A stretch of 64,000 nt of DNA from positions 10,254-74,253 of the forward strand of contig NZ_KB714631.1 of NCBI RefSeq assembly GCF_000349565.1, in the 5' to 3' direction. The stretch's first letter is position 1. Every line of letters starts with the position of its first letter. This stretch comes from Curtobacterium flaccumfaciens UCD-AKU. GTDB taxonomy: Bacteria > Actinomycetota > Actinomycetes > Actinomycetales > Microbacteriaceae. This document shows positions 50,231 to 58,604 of the stretch, in pieces. The notes under the pieces were generated by a model that worked only from the letters and a program-made list of their open reading frames with translations, made no database searches and was not told where the DNA came from. The translations under genes and the position numbers were made by a program.

Positions 50231-50460
50231 GATCTAGTCGATTGGCGTTGGTCCTGCATCGATGACGGCCGCGATCTCGCTGAGAGTCGCGAGGATCGCA
50301 GTTGTCTGCTCTGGAGTGCCCGTCATTCGCCAGCGGAGGATCCGGGCGGGCTGCTCATCTCCACCCGCATTCGGTTCGGCGTGGCCGATTCGGCGGAGGA
50401 TCCCAGACAGCGCGCAGTCGAGGGCCCAGCGCTCGACGTCCCCGCCAGTAGCTGTGCCAA
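50231..50460 (-). other. Possible 3' fragment of an unknown gene
   Basis: A minus-strand frame without a start codon reads VERWALDCALSGILRRIGHA and ARILRWRMTGTPEQTTAILA before a stop at about 50231-50236. The composition looks like real protein. The 5' part is missing, perhaps removed where the plus-strand nuclease gene begins. Confidence 0.3.
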
Positions 50461-50581
50461 GCAGTCAAGACGCCTGCTCGATCGCCGTGGACCTGTCGAT
50501 CTGCTTGACTGTAGTCGTCACGGGGTTGTGGCAGCGGGGGCGGGGGACATCGCTCCTGTCGACAACGAGGGGGGAACGACG

Positions 50582-51658
50582 ATGAGTGTCGTGTACACGA
50601 CTGAGACGATGGCGAACCGGGCGTTCGCAGCGGAGATCCGACACGATCCGGTGGCGTTCACCGCGCTCCTTGAGGAGACGCTCGACGTGAGCGACGCGGG
50701 CCTCGGCGAGTTCGTGTCGGTGAGGTGCGAAGGTATCGGGGACATCGACCTCCTCTTGACCTTCACCAACGGCAACCGTTCGACGATTGTGGGTATCGAG
50801 TCAAAGTTTGACCACGAGCTAACTGCGGAGCAGGTCGACAAGGAGCTGCAGGCGCTCAATGAGCACGGCGGCGGTCATCTAGTTGTGGTCCTCCCGGAGG
50901 TAACCGACGCCTCGGAGTTCACCGACCTGCACGTCCTGGCATGGGCTGACGTCCTCGGCTCGTTCAGGGACTCGCGGCTCACCAACGCCGACGTCGACGC
51001 CATGCCACTGACGAAGAGACGAGTCGAACGAGTACTGAGGGACACCAACTTCGGCCGCCTCCTCACCGATCCCGGATGGAAGGTGCACGTGCGGCGAAAC
51101 GGCAACGGGAACCCGTCGATTGAGTTCCACTCACCGAAGCTCACCTCCGGACGGACGATCCGCGGTCAGATTCAGGTCACCGGTCAGGGCATGCCTACCG
51201 ATCCCGGAAAACTGCGTCTCGAGTACAGCCTCGGGATCGAGATCCGTACCAAACCAGTAGACGTCGACTTCCCCGACGACGGTGGAACTACGGCCCCGAT
51301 CTGGGCTCAGCACCTCGCGACCCTGCGCCGGGAGGTGCTGACGGACGACCGTCTCAAGGAACTGACCGTCAGCCTCCACCCCGCGCCCCGCCGCTCCGAC
51401 GACGACCGTAAGGCGAAGCCGAACGCGCCGCGCGACAACAAGCTCGATGTCGCGGAAAAGCATCTCAAGGACGAGCGCTGGCTCGTCAAGGGCTACACCG
51501 ACAAGGAGGGCTGGGCGCTCGGCGTGAAGTCGACACCGCACCGTCTCGACGAGCTTGACGACCTCTGCACGACGACAGCGCGCATCCTGAACGAGTGGCT
51601 GGCAGTTGAGCCTCATGACCTGGCGGAAGCATTACCCGCGACGGCTCCGTCAGCGTGA
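50582..51658 (+). CDS. PD-(D/E)XK nuclease-fold protein
   Basis: The 358-residue protein has a restriction-endonuclease-like N-terminal half. D56 in GDIDLLLTF and E73-S-K75 in VGIESKFDHEL make the D...ExK active site, followed by the helix TAEQVDKELQAL. The C-terminal half is unassigned (KVHVRRNGNGNPSIEFHSPK, KHLKDERWLVKGYTDKEGWA). The ATG at 50582 follows GAGGGGGGAA, a strong ribosome-binding site. It is a single gene in the defence-like island and a possible antiphage or restriction effector. Confidence 0.75.
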   Translation: MSVVYTTETMANRAFAAEIRHDPVAFTALLEETLDVSDAGLGEFVSVRCEGIGDIDLLLTFTNGNRSTIVGIESKFDHELTAEQVDKELQALNEHGGGHLVVVLPEVTDASEFTDLHVLAWADVLGSFRDSRLTNADVDAMPLTKRRVERVLRDTNFGRLLTDPGWKVHVRRNGNGNPSIEFHSPKLTSGRTIRGQIQVTGQGMPTDPGKLRLEYSLGIEIRTKPVDVDFPDDGGTTAPIWAQHLATLRREVLTDDRLKELTVSLHPAPRRSDDDRKAKPNAPRDNKLDVAEKHLKDERWLVKGYTDKEGWALGVKSTPHRLDELDDLCTTTARILNEWLAVEPHDLAEALPATAPSA

Positions 51659-52606
51659 GAGGCGAATCAACACAAAGGCTCTCGTCCAAGCCGCCGTCTC
51701 GTCGCCGGATCCCGCTTCCCAAGTTGCACGGCTAGCCAAGGCTGTACCGAAACGGCCTCTGCGCAGGCCTTCGATCTGCCCCGAGGAGCGCAGGCAGCTG
51801 AACCAAGAGCCGTGCTTTAGTCCGACGCGGAGAGCACCGCTTTGGCCAGGTATCCCACGCTGACTCAAACGGCGTTTGTGAAGACGGTGTTTCGGGTCCG
51901 CAACTGACTGCCATTGGGCGGACCAGCGACCCAACACCGAAGCGGTCACACGGCGTGGAGCATGCCGCCATCCCCATGCGCTCGGAGTGGTCGCCACCAC
52001 CGAATCTGGAGGTCCGCACGGCAACACGCGACGCAACCGATCCGGCCCCGCGCACCCTCGAAGAGGCCCGCGCGTTGCTCCGACGCACAGCGCGCGTGAA
52101 CGAGGCGTATCGACGTGCCGACCAAGAGCGCCGTCGGTTGATGGCCGAAGCCAACGCTCTGGGCTTCACCAAGAAAGGAACGCCATCCAAGAGAACCTCA
52201 CGCCTTGCGGGATCCTCGCCTTACGATACCCACTGCGTCACCGCGAATGCCTCGGTAGCCAATCAGTATTCGGAAAGCGCCCCTGCCATCGCGGTGTCGG
52301 TTCCGGGAAGGGCAGGCTACCGCGAGCCAGACTCCGTTCTGGGCCCGCACTCGGGCAGTCCTGGACCGAACCGGTCATGTCACGTTCGACCAGCGGCAGG
52401 AGAGCACTGCCCTGGCGAGGTTTTCTGTGATGGCGGCCGACCGCTCCCCTGGATCCGATGCGCCCGTCTGGGTGACGCCGTGCGCAGTGAGCTGTGCCAA
52501 ACGTGCAGTAGTGCCTGTGCCACAAGCACATGGCGAGACCTCCTACTTCCGCGCAAGTACGTCGATCTTTGGCTATACGTTAACTACCCCACTGTACGAA
52601 CAGCAC
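51659..52606. other. Right end of the island, about 950 bases without a clear gene
   Basis: A plus-strand frame from ATG 51976 contains a coiled-coil-like segment (EEARALLRRTARVNEAYRRA, DQERRRLMAEANALGFTKKG) and probably marks a short gene or remnant ending near 52200, but the frame then runs on without a natural end. No transposase or integrase was recognised up to the palindrome at 52607. Confidence 0.35.
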
Positions 52607-52644
52607 GACGAAACCCCGGTCCGATCGGACCGGGGTTTCGTCGT
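52607..52644. terminator. Perfect 38-bp palindrome, bidirectional terminator
   Basis: The palindrome starting CGACGAAACCCCGGTCCGA has two perfect 19-base arms. It lies 61 bases beyond the stop of the LacI gene that reads toward it, and marks the change back to core-like sequence. A GC stem flanked by AAA/TTT runs is a typical intrinsic terminator shape in actinobacteria. Confidence 0.8.
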
Positions 52645-52705
52645 TCCCGGGCGCCTCGCACGGCGGTCGACCCCGCCGGAACCAGGTTCCGCGGCTCGAG
52701 CGCGA

Positions 52706-53710
52706 TCAGGCGCGCGGCGGCCCCGTCGTCGACCGCACCACGAGCGTCGGTGGCACGAGCGTCCGGATGGGACCCGCCGGGGCTCCCGCAGCCGCGCCGA
52801 TCCGCTCCACCAACCGCGCAGCCGCCAGGCGCCCGACCTCGTCGTTGTGCGGGTCGACCGTCGTCAGGCGCAGCAGGGGTGACGCGGCGAGCGGGGTCTC
52901 GTCGTTGCCGATCACCGAGACGTCCTGCGGCACGCGGAGTCCGGCTTCCTGCACGGCGGCGATCGCACCCATCGCCATGACGTCGTTCGCGGCGAACACC
53001 GCGGTCAGGTCGGGGTGCTCCCGGAGTGCGAGCCGCGTGCCCTCGTAGCCGGTGGCTTCCGAAGTGGGGCCGGAGCCGGAGACCAGCGGCTCGATGCCCG
53101 ACGCGACCAGCTGCGCGACGGTGGCGTCCCGGCGGAGCGCAGCCGGGCCTCCCGAGCCGGTGACGTGGACGATGCGGCGGTGACCCAGCCCGATCAGGTG
53201 ATCCGCTGCCAGCCGTCCGCCGGCGGCTTCGTCGGAGGCGACCACGTCGAGTCCGCCGGGGACGTCCTCACGCGCACCGGCGACCACGACCGGGGTGTCC
53301 GCGGGGACGACGACGTCGGGGAAGCCCTCGGCGGCGAGCACCACGCCGTCGACCCGCAGGGAGACCAGGTCGTCGAAGGGCGAGGAACCGAGGTGGGCGT
53401 TGGCGCGGGTGTCGGCGAGGGTGAGGCGGAGCCCGTGCGGGGCGAGGGCCTCGCGGATGCCGTCGAGCATCGGGACGTACCAGGGGTTCCGGAAGTCGTC
53501 GACGATGACGCCGATGGTGCGGGTCCGGGTGCCGGCGAGGATCGCGGCGGCGCGGTTCGGGCGGTAGCCGAGCTCCGCGACGGCGGCGAGCACCGCGGAG
53601 CGGCGGGCGGGGGAGACCCCGGGGTCGTCGCGCAGCACCATCGACACCAGGGACTTCGAGACGCCCGCGCGTGCGGCGACGTCGATGATCGTCGGCGGGC
53701 GAGGGGTCAC
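52706..53710 (-). CDS. LacI family transcriptional regulator
   Basis: The 334-residue repressor has the HTH TIIDVAARAGVSKSLVSMVL and hinge RPNRAAAILAGTRT, then a ligand-binding domain with a VASDEAAGGRLAADHLIGLG segment and a C-terminal FAANDVMAMGAI strand. The GTG at 53710 is chosen because AAAGG lies six bases upstream; an earlier GTG at 53728 overlaps that site. It is divergent from the oxidoreductase gene, and a perfect operator lies between them. Confidence 0.93.
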   Translation of the reverse strand: MTPRPPTIIDVAARAGVSKSLVSMVLRDDPGVSPARRSAVLAAVAELGYRPNRAAAILAGTRTRTIGVIVDDFRNPWYVPMLDGIREALAPHGLRLTLADTRANAHLGSSPFDDLVSLRVDGVVLAAEGFPDVVVPADTPVVVAGAREDVPGGLDVVASDEAAGGRLAADHLIGLGHRRIVHVTGSGGPAALRRDATVAQLVASGIEPLVSGSGPTSEATGYEGTRLALREHPDLTAVFAANDVMAMGAIAAVQEAGLRVPQDVSVIGNDETPLAASPLLRLTTVDPHNDEVGRLAAARLVERIGAAAGAPAGPIRTLVPPTLVVRSTTGPPRA

Positions 53711-53733
53711 GCTGAGCCTTTCCGGCACGGTGC

Positions 53734-53793
53734 TTGACAGGACATGGGCTGGTGCGGCTACAGTCTACCGAGACGTTCTGGAACGTTCCAGAA
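53734..53793 (+). promoter_or_regulatory. Promoter and perfect LacI-type operator
   Basis: A -35 TTGACA (53734-53739) and -10 TACAGT (53759-53764), 19 bp apart, precede TTCTGGAACGTTCCAGAA (53776-53793), an exact 18-bp palindrome with the central CG typical of LacI operators. It sits just downstream of the expected transcription start, a classic repression site for the adjacent LacI protein. Confidence 0.78.
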
Positions 53794-53825
53794 TCGGATC
53801 CAGCGACCTTCTCGAAGGAGAGAAC

Positions 53826-55064
53826 ATGAGCGACAGCATCGGCGTCGCCGTCATCGGCGCGGGCATGGCGGGCAAGGCCCACATGGCTGCGTGGCGGAAC
53901 GCACCCTCCCTCTTCACCTCGACACTGCCGCCGGTCCGGCTCGTCTCGGTCGGCGACGTGTACGAGCCCCTCGCCGCCGAGGCCGCACGGCGCTTCGGCT
54001 ACGAGCGGCACGACACCGACTGGCGGGCCATCGCGGCAGCGGACGACATCGACGTGGTGAGCGTCGTCGTCGCGAACACGCTGCACCGCGAGATCGTCGA
54101 GGGGCTGCTCGCCGCCGGCAAGCACGTGCTGTGCGAGAAGCCGCTGTCCGACTCGCTCGACGACGCCCGCGCCATGGCGTCCGCCGCTGCCGAGGCCGAG
54201 CAGCGCGGAGTCCTCGGGCGGATCGGGTTCACCTACCGTCGCGCTCCCGGGCTCGCGGCCATCAAGGAGCTCGTCGAGGACGGCACGCTCGGCCGGGTCC
54301 TGCACGTCTCGGGCCGGTACTGGACCGACTACGGCGCCTCGCCCGACGTTCCGTTCTCGTGGCGCTTCGCCGGGGAGCCCGGGTCCGGGGCGCTCGCCGA
54401 CGTCGGCTCCCACCTGTCCTACGTCGCCGAGTTCCTCGCCGGACCGGTCCGGAGCGTCAACGGTGGGACGTTCACCACGTCGATCACCGAGCGACCCGTG
54501 GCCGCCGGACACGCCCTGCGGGGGCAGGCGGTCCCGCTCACCGGTGCGACCGCGGCCGTCGGGAACGACGACTACGCCACGTTCAGTGCACGCTTCGGTG
54601 ACGGCACGGTCGTCGGGTCGCTCGAGGCCTCCCGTGTCGCGGCCGGGCACCCGAACGGCCTCGTCATCGAGGTGTTCTGCGAGCGCGGGGCCGCCCGGTG
54701 GGACCAGGAGCGCGCCTCCGAGATCGGCCTCGCGCTGCAGTCCGACGGCTCGCGCACGGGCGGGTACCGCCAGGTCGTGCTCGGCCCGGACCACCCCTAC
54801 GTCGCGGGCGGCATGGCGATGGACGCCCCGGGCGTCGGTTGGGGGCAGAACCAGATGTTCGAGTACCAGGCGCGGGCGTTCCTCGACGAGGTCGCCGGGC
54901 TGTCCGGCGACGTACCCGACGCCCTGCCCGCGAACGCCACGTTCGACGACGGCGTGCACAACATGGAGGTCCTCGACGCTGTGGCACGGTCCGCCGCGGC
55001 CGGGGGTGCGTCCGTCGACGTGGCCGACGCCGTCGTCCCGACCACGGAGGGTGTCCGCGCATGA
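53826..55064 (+). CDS. Gfo/Idh/MocA family oxidoreductase
   Basis: The 412-residue NAD(P)-dependent enzyme has the Rossmann motif VIGAGMAGKAH and an intact EKP motif at E104-K105-P106 (LCEKPLSDS), with a DVGSHLSYVAEFL metal/substrate region near residues 195-210. It likely oxidises a sugar or inositol derivative. AAGGAG precedes the ATG. The stop overlaps the isomerase start (ATGA). Unlike the first Gfo/Idh/MocA protein in this window, it keeps the catalytic lysine. Confidence 0.93.
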   Translation: MSDSIGVAVIGAGMAGKAHMAAWRNAPSLFTSTLPPVRLVSVGDVYEPLAAEAARRFGYERHDTDWRAIAAADDIDVVSVVVANTLHREIVEGLLAAGKHVLCEKPLSDSLDDARAMASAAAEAEQRGVLGRIGFTYRRAPGLAAIKELVEDGTLGRVLHVSGRYWTDYGASPDVPFSWRFAGEPGSGALADVGSHLSYVAEFLAGPVRSVNGGTFTTSITERPVAAGHALRGQAVPLTGATAAVGNDDYATFSARFGDGTVVGSLEASRVAAGHPNGLVIEVFCERGAARWDQERASEIGLALQSDGSRTGGYRQVVLGPDHPYVAGGMAMDAPGVGWGQNQMFEYQARAFLDEVAGLSGDVPDALPANATFDDGVHNMEVLDAVARSAAAGGASVDVADAVVPTTEGVRA

Positions 55065-56065
55065 AGCTCGGTCTCTACAACGCGATCCTGCACGACCGAC
55101 CGCTCGCCGACGCACTCCGGGTCATCGCGGCCAACGGCCTGACCGGCATCGAGCTGAACACCGGCGGCTTCCTGCCCCCGGTGCACGTGCCCGACCTCGA
55201 CGCGATCCTGGTCGACGACGCAGCCCGTGACGCCTTCCTCGCGCAGTTCGCGGGGACGGGTGTCTCGATCGCCGGCCTCAACTGCAACGGCAACCCGCTG
55301 CACCCCGACCCCGCGATCGGTCCCGCGCACGCCGAGGACGTCCGGCGCAGCATCCGCCTCGCCGCCCGCCTCGGACAGGACCGCGTCGTCACGATGTCCG
55401 GCCTGCCGGCGGGGGAGCCCGGCGGGACGCGGCCGAACTGGATCGTGAACGCGTGGAACTCGGCCGCGCTCGACGTCCTCGAACACCAGTGGAGCGTCGC
55501 GGTGCCGTTCTGGCAGGAGATCGACGCCCTGGCCCGGGAGCACGGCGTGAAGGTCGCGCTCGAGCTGCACCCGCAGAACCTGGTGTTCAACCCGGCGACG
55601 ATCCGCGAGCTCGTCGAACGCGGCGGGCTGACGAACGTGGGGGTCGAGCTCGACGCCTCGCACCTGTTCTGGCAGCAGATGGACCCGGTGGCGGTCGCCC
55701 GCGACCTCGGCCCGCTGGTGTTCCACGCCGCCGCGAAGGACGTCCGGATCAACCCGCACGCGGCGATCAACGGCGTGCTCGACAACTCGTTCCGCCGGTT
55801 GTCGACCGACGAGCCACGCACGAACCTGGGCGGCGACGAGTGGGCGAACGAGTGGCCGAAGCCGTCGGCGTGGGACTTCGTCGCGCTCGGCAAGGGCCAC
55901 GACGAGGCGTACTGGACGACGTTCCTCGAGGCCCTGCGCGCGATCGACCCGGACATGTGGGTGAACATCGAGCACGAGGACACCGAGCTCGGGCGCGAAG
56001 ACGGCGTCGCGGTCGCCGCGCGCGTGCTGCGCGCCGCGGACGCGGCACTGCCGCACCGGGCCTGA
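55061..56065 (+). CDS. Sugar phosphate isomerase/epimerase (xylose-isomerase-like TIM barrel)
   Basis: The 334-residue TIM-barrel protein has LNCNGNPLHPDP after the third strand. Metal-ligand-type residues appear as E in ALELHPQNLVFNP, D/H in GVELDASHLFWQQMD, H in VFHAAAKDVRINP, and E in NIEHEDTELG. This is the AP2Ec/IolE-like superfamily. It is coupled to the oxidoreductase and under the same LacI-type control, so the pair probably degrades one carbohydrate. The exact sugar is unknown. Confidence 0.92.
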   Translation: MKLGLYNAILHDRPLADALRVIAANGLTGIELNTGGFLPPVHVPDLDAILVDDAARDAFLAQFAGTGVSIAGLNCNGNPLHPDPAIGPAHAEDVRRSIRLAARLGQDRVVTMSGLPAGEPGGTRPNWIVNAWNSAALDVLEHQWSVAVPFWQEIDALAREHGVKVALELHPQNLVFNPATIRELVERGGLTNVGVELDASHLFWQQMDPVAVARDLGPLVFHAAAKDVRINPHAAINGVLDNSFRRLSTDEPRTNLGGDEWANEWPKPSAWDFVALGKGHDEAYWTTFLEALRAIDPDMWVNIEHEDTELGREDGVAVAARVLRAADAALPHRA

Positions 56066-56240
56066 CCGTCCGGCGGCAGACCCGCACACCGCCTGGAGGC
56101 CCGTGAACCGTTCCGCACACCGGGTGACGGATCCGCTCGTGGTGCGCCGTGCCTCCCGGCCGCACCCTGCGCGGATCGGCCACCGGTGCGCGGAACGACC
56201 AGTCGGTGCACCCGTGCCGGGTGCTGTCACCGGGCCGGGG

Positions 56241-56246
56241 TAGCAT
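56241..56246 (+). promoter_or_regulatory. -10 box of the MoxR operon
   Basis: TAGCAT at 56241-56246 lies 22 bases before the ATG at 56269. An in-frame ATG inside the box (56245) is not used as a start if this is the promoter. Confidence 0.45.
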
Positions 56247-56268
56247 GCACGACACCTGTCCTGTGACG

Positions 56269-57273
56269 ATGGAGCCCTGCGTGCCGGAACCGACCGACCC
56301 CGCCTTCCCGCTCGAACACGTGCGATCGGTGGGCGACGACATCGTGGCCTCCGTCGCCACGGTGATCGACGGCAAGACGGAAGCCATCCGAACCGCCCTG
56401 ACGGTGATGCTCGCCGAGGGGCACCTGCTCGTCGAGGACGTCCCCGGGGTCGGCAAGACCGTGCTCGCCAAGGCGCTCGGCGCCTCGGTCGGCGGATCGG
56501 TGAACCGCATCCAGTTCACCTCCGACATGCTGCCGTCCGACGTCACGGGCGTGAACATCTTCGACCAGTCGTCCGGCACCTTCCGGTTCTCGCCCGGCCC
56601 GGTGTTCGCGAACGTCGTCATCGGCGACGAGATCAACCGCACCAGCCCGAAGACCCAGTCGGCCCTGCTCGAGGCGATGGCCGAGTCGCAGGTCACCGTC
56701 GACGGCGTGACACGGCAGCTGGACCGTCCGTTCATGATCGTCGCGACGCAGAACCCCATCGACATGGAGGGCACGTACCCGTTGCCCGAAGCCCAGCGCG
56801 ACCGCTTCATGGCGCGCATCGCGATGGGCTACCCGAGCGTCGACGCCGAACGGCAGATGCTCGCGAACCGCGGCGGCATCGACCCGCTGTCGCGCCTGCG
56901 GCCGATCGTCGACGTCACCACCCTGCGGCAGATCATCGAGACCGTGGCCCACGTGCACATCGCCCCCGACGTCGAGGCGTACATCATCGCGATCGTCCGG
57001 TCGACGCGCACGCACCCCGACCTGGTGCTCGGTGCGAGCCCCCGTGCGACGCTGCACCTCGCGCAGGCCGCGCGTGCGCACGCTGCGCTGGCCGGCCGGC
57101 CGTTCGTCACCCCCGACGACGTCGCAGCGCTCGCCCCGATCGTCCTCGCACACCGGCTCGTGCCGGTCGCCCGGGGGCTCGGCGGCACCGGCGAGGACAC
57201 CGTGCGCGAGATCGTCGTCCGCATCGTCTCGGACACCGCCATCCCGTTCACGGCCACCCCCGTCCGCTCCTGA
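56269..57273 (+). CDS. MoxR family AAA+ ATPase
   Basis: The 334-residue ATPase has Walker A GVGKT at residues 60-64 (DVPGVGKTVLAK), Walker B VVIGDEINR with D120-E121, and the MoxR signature EAMAESQVTVDG then ATQNPIDMEGTYPLPEAQRD. MoxR ATPases act as chaperones for protein complexes, often with DUF58 and transglutaminase proteins as here. The stop overlaps the next start by one base. ATG at 56269 is chosen over 56245 because the latter lies in the -10 box. Confidence 0.93.
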   Translation: MEPCVPEPTDPAFPLEHVRSVGDDIVASVATVIDGKTEAIRTALTVMLAEGHLLVEDVPGVGKTVLAKALGASVGGSVNRIQFTSDMLPSDVTGVNIFDQSSGTFRFSPGPVFANVVIGDEINRTSPKTQSALLEAMAESQVTVDGVTRQLDRPFMIVATQNPIDMEGTYPLPEAQRDRFMARIAMGYPSVDAERQMLANRGGIDPLSRLRPIVDVTTLRQIIETVAHVHIAPDVEAYIIAIVRSTRTHPDLVLGASPRATLHLAQAARAHAALAGRPFVTPDDVAALAPIVLAHRLVPVARGLGGTGEDTVREIVVRIVSDTAIPFTATPVRS

Positions 57274-58604
57274 TGGCGCGTCCACCGGCACCGCCGTCGC
57301 TGCTGCGACGCGTCGGTGCCGCGCGGTCCACGGCCGCCCGGTTCGGTCGCCGCGGGCTCTCGTTGGCACGCCGGACCCCGTTCCCGCGTCCGACGGTCCG
57401 CGGCTGGACGGTCATCGCGGTCGGCATCGGCCTGGTCGGCGGCGGCCTGGTCGGCTCCACGAGCGTCGCGGTCACGGCAGGGCTCCTACTGCTCGTGCTC
57501 GTCGTGCTCGGCATCGTCATGGCGTTCGTGGTCGCGACCCCGCTGCGAGGCAGCCGCAGCACCGCCCGGGCGATCGTGCAGGTGGGCGAGGTCTACCGCG
57601 AACGCATCACCCTGGGCGGCACCAGCCTGCCGTTCGGCCCGCGGGCGACGCTGCTCGTCCGCGAACAGCTCGAGGACGCCTTCGCCAGCCTGGCCGAGGC
57701 GGAGACCTACGCCGAGGTCGGACCTGGCCTGCCGCCGGCGGTGCTCGACGTCGAAGCGCTCGCGATGCACCGCGGCCGCTCGCTGGTCGGGCCCGTCACG
57801 ATCCGGGTCGAGGACCCCTTCGGCCTGCTCCGGATCGACCGTCCCGTCGTCGCGGCCGAAGAGATCGTCGTCGTGCCGGCCTCGGCGCCGCTTGGTGCGA
57901 TCGACGCCGGAGCGCTCGCCGGTGCCGTCTCCGCCGACGAGGGCCGGGTCGGACAGGGCGGTTCGGCCGACGACAGCGAACTCCGTCCGTACCGACCGGG
58001 TGACCCGATCCGCCGGGTGCACTGGGCCCAGAGTGCGCGCCGCGGGGAACTCCACGTCCGCCAGACCACGCAGGCCCAGCCGCCCGAGGCCGTGATCGCG
58101 CTCGACGTCCGGCGCGAGTCCTACCAGCGCCTCGGTCGGGAAGACCTCGCCGAGCTCTCCGATCTGGGCGGCGACCAGGCCTTCGAGCACGCCGTGGTGG
58201 TGGCCGCCAGTGTCGCCCGCGCGCTCGCCGCCCGGACCTCCCGCGTCGTGCTCGTGTTCGACGGCCCCGAAGGCGCGACCCGGCACGCGGGCGACGTCGG
58301 CGGGCTCACCGACGTGCTCGTCGGGCTCGCCGACGTCCGGCTCCGCTCCGATGCGCGACAGGTGACCGACGTCCTGCCCGAGGTCCGCGGCCGCGACGTG
58401 CACGGGATGACCGCCGTCGTGACCGGTACCTGCACCGCGGAGGAAGCCGCCGAGCTCGTCAGCGCGACGAGTGGTTCGAGCCGCGGCATCCTGGCGACCA
58501 TCGTGCCGCCGGACCCTGCTGTCCGGGGCATCCTCGACCGCGGTGGCTGGCGGACCCTCGTGGTGCCGGTCGCCGGTGCGACGCCGTCCGGAGCAGCGCG
58601 GTGA
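57273..58604 (+). CDS. DUF58 domain protein
   Basis: The 443-residue protein has two membrane helices near the N-terminus (about residues 46-90), a beta-rich middle, and the DUF58 signature DDSELRPYRPGDPIRRVHWA followed by LHVRQTTQAQPPEAVIALDV, a VWA-like strand. It is in a MoxR-DUF58-transglutaminase operon, which is widespread in actinobacteria. The role is unclear, probably envelope-related. Its start overlaps moxR and its stop overlaps the transglutaminase gene (GTGA). Confidence 0.92.
   Translation: MARPPAPPSLLRRVGAARSTAARFGRRGLSLARRTPFPRPTVRGWTVIAVGIGLVGGGLVGSTSVAVTAGLLLLVLVVLGIVMAFVVATPLRGSRSTARAIVQVGEVYRERITLGGTSLPFGPRATLLVREQLEDAFASLAEAETYAEVGPGLPPAVLDVEALAMHRGRSLVGPVTIRVEDPFGLLRIDRPVVAAEEIVVVPASAPLGAIDAGALAGAVSADEGRVGQGGSADDSELRPYRPGDPIRRVHWAQSARRGELHVRQTTQAQPPEAVIALDVRRESYQRLGREDLAELSDLGGDQAFEHAVVVAASVARALAARTSRVVLVFDGPEGATRHAGDVGGLTDVLVGLADVRLRSDARQVTDVLPEVRGRDVHGMTAVVTGTCTAEEAAELVSATSGSSRGILATIVPPDPAVRGILDRGGWRTLVVPVAGATPSGAAR

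Larger units (their letters stand above)
32157..52606. mobile_element. Putative tRNA-Ser-associated genomic island
   Basis: The region between the tRNA-Ser(GCT) 3' end and the palindrome at 52607 has lower and more uneven GC, weaker third-position bias, several gene remnants and defence-type genes. No complete integrase is present; a short protein at 32474 resembles the N-terminal part of a tyrosine recombinase. A second copy of the tRNA 3' end was not found by eye near 52 kb, so the right edge is only an estimate. Confidence 0.6.

Noticed and set aside
32157-52606. Prophage
   Set aside because: No capsid, terminase, portal, tail or lysis genes were recognised; the region is better described as an island.
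52000-52644. Direct repeat of the tRNA-Ser(GCT) 3' end as right attachment site
   Set aside because: No convincing copy was found by eye; the perfect palindrome at 52607 is a terminator, not a tRNA copy.
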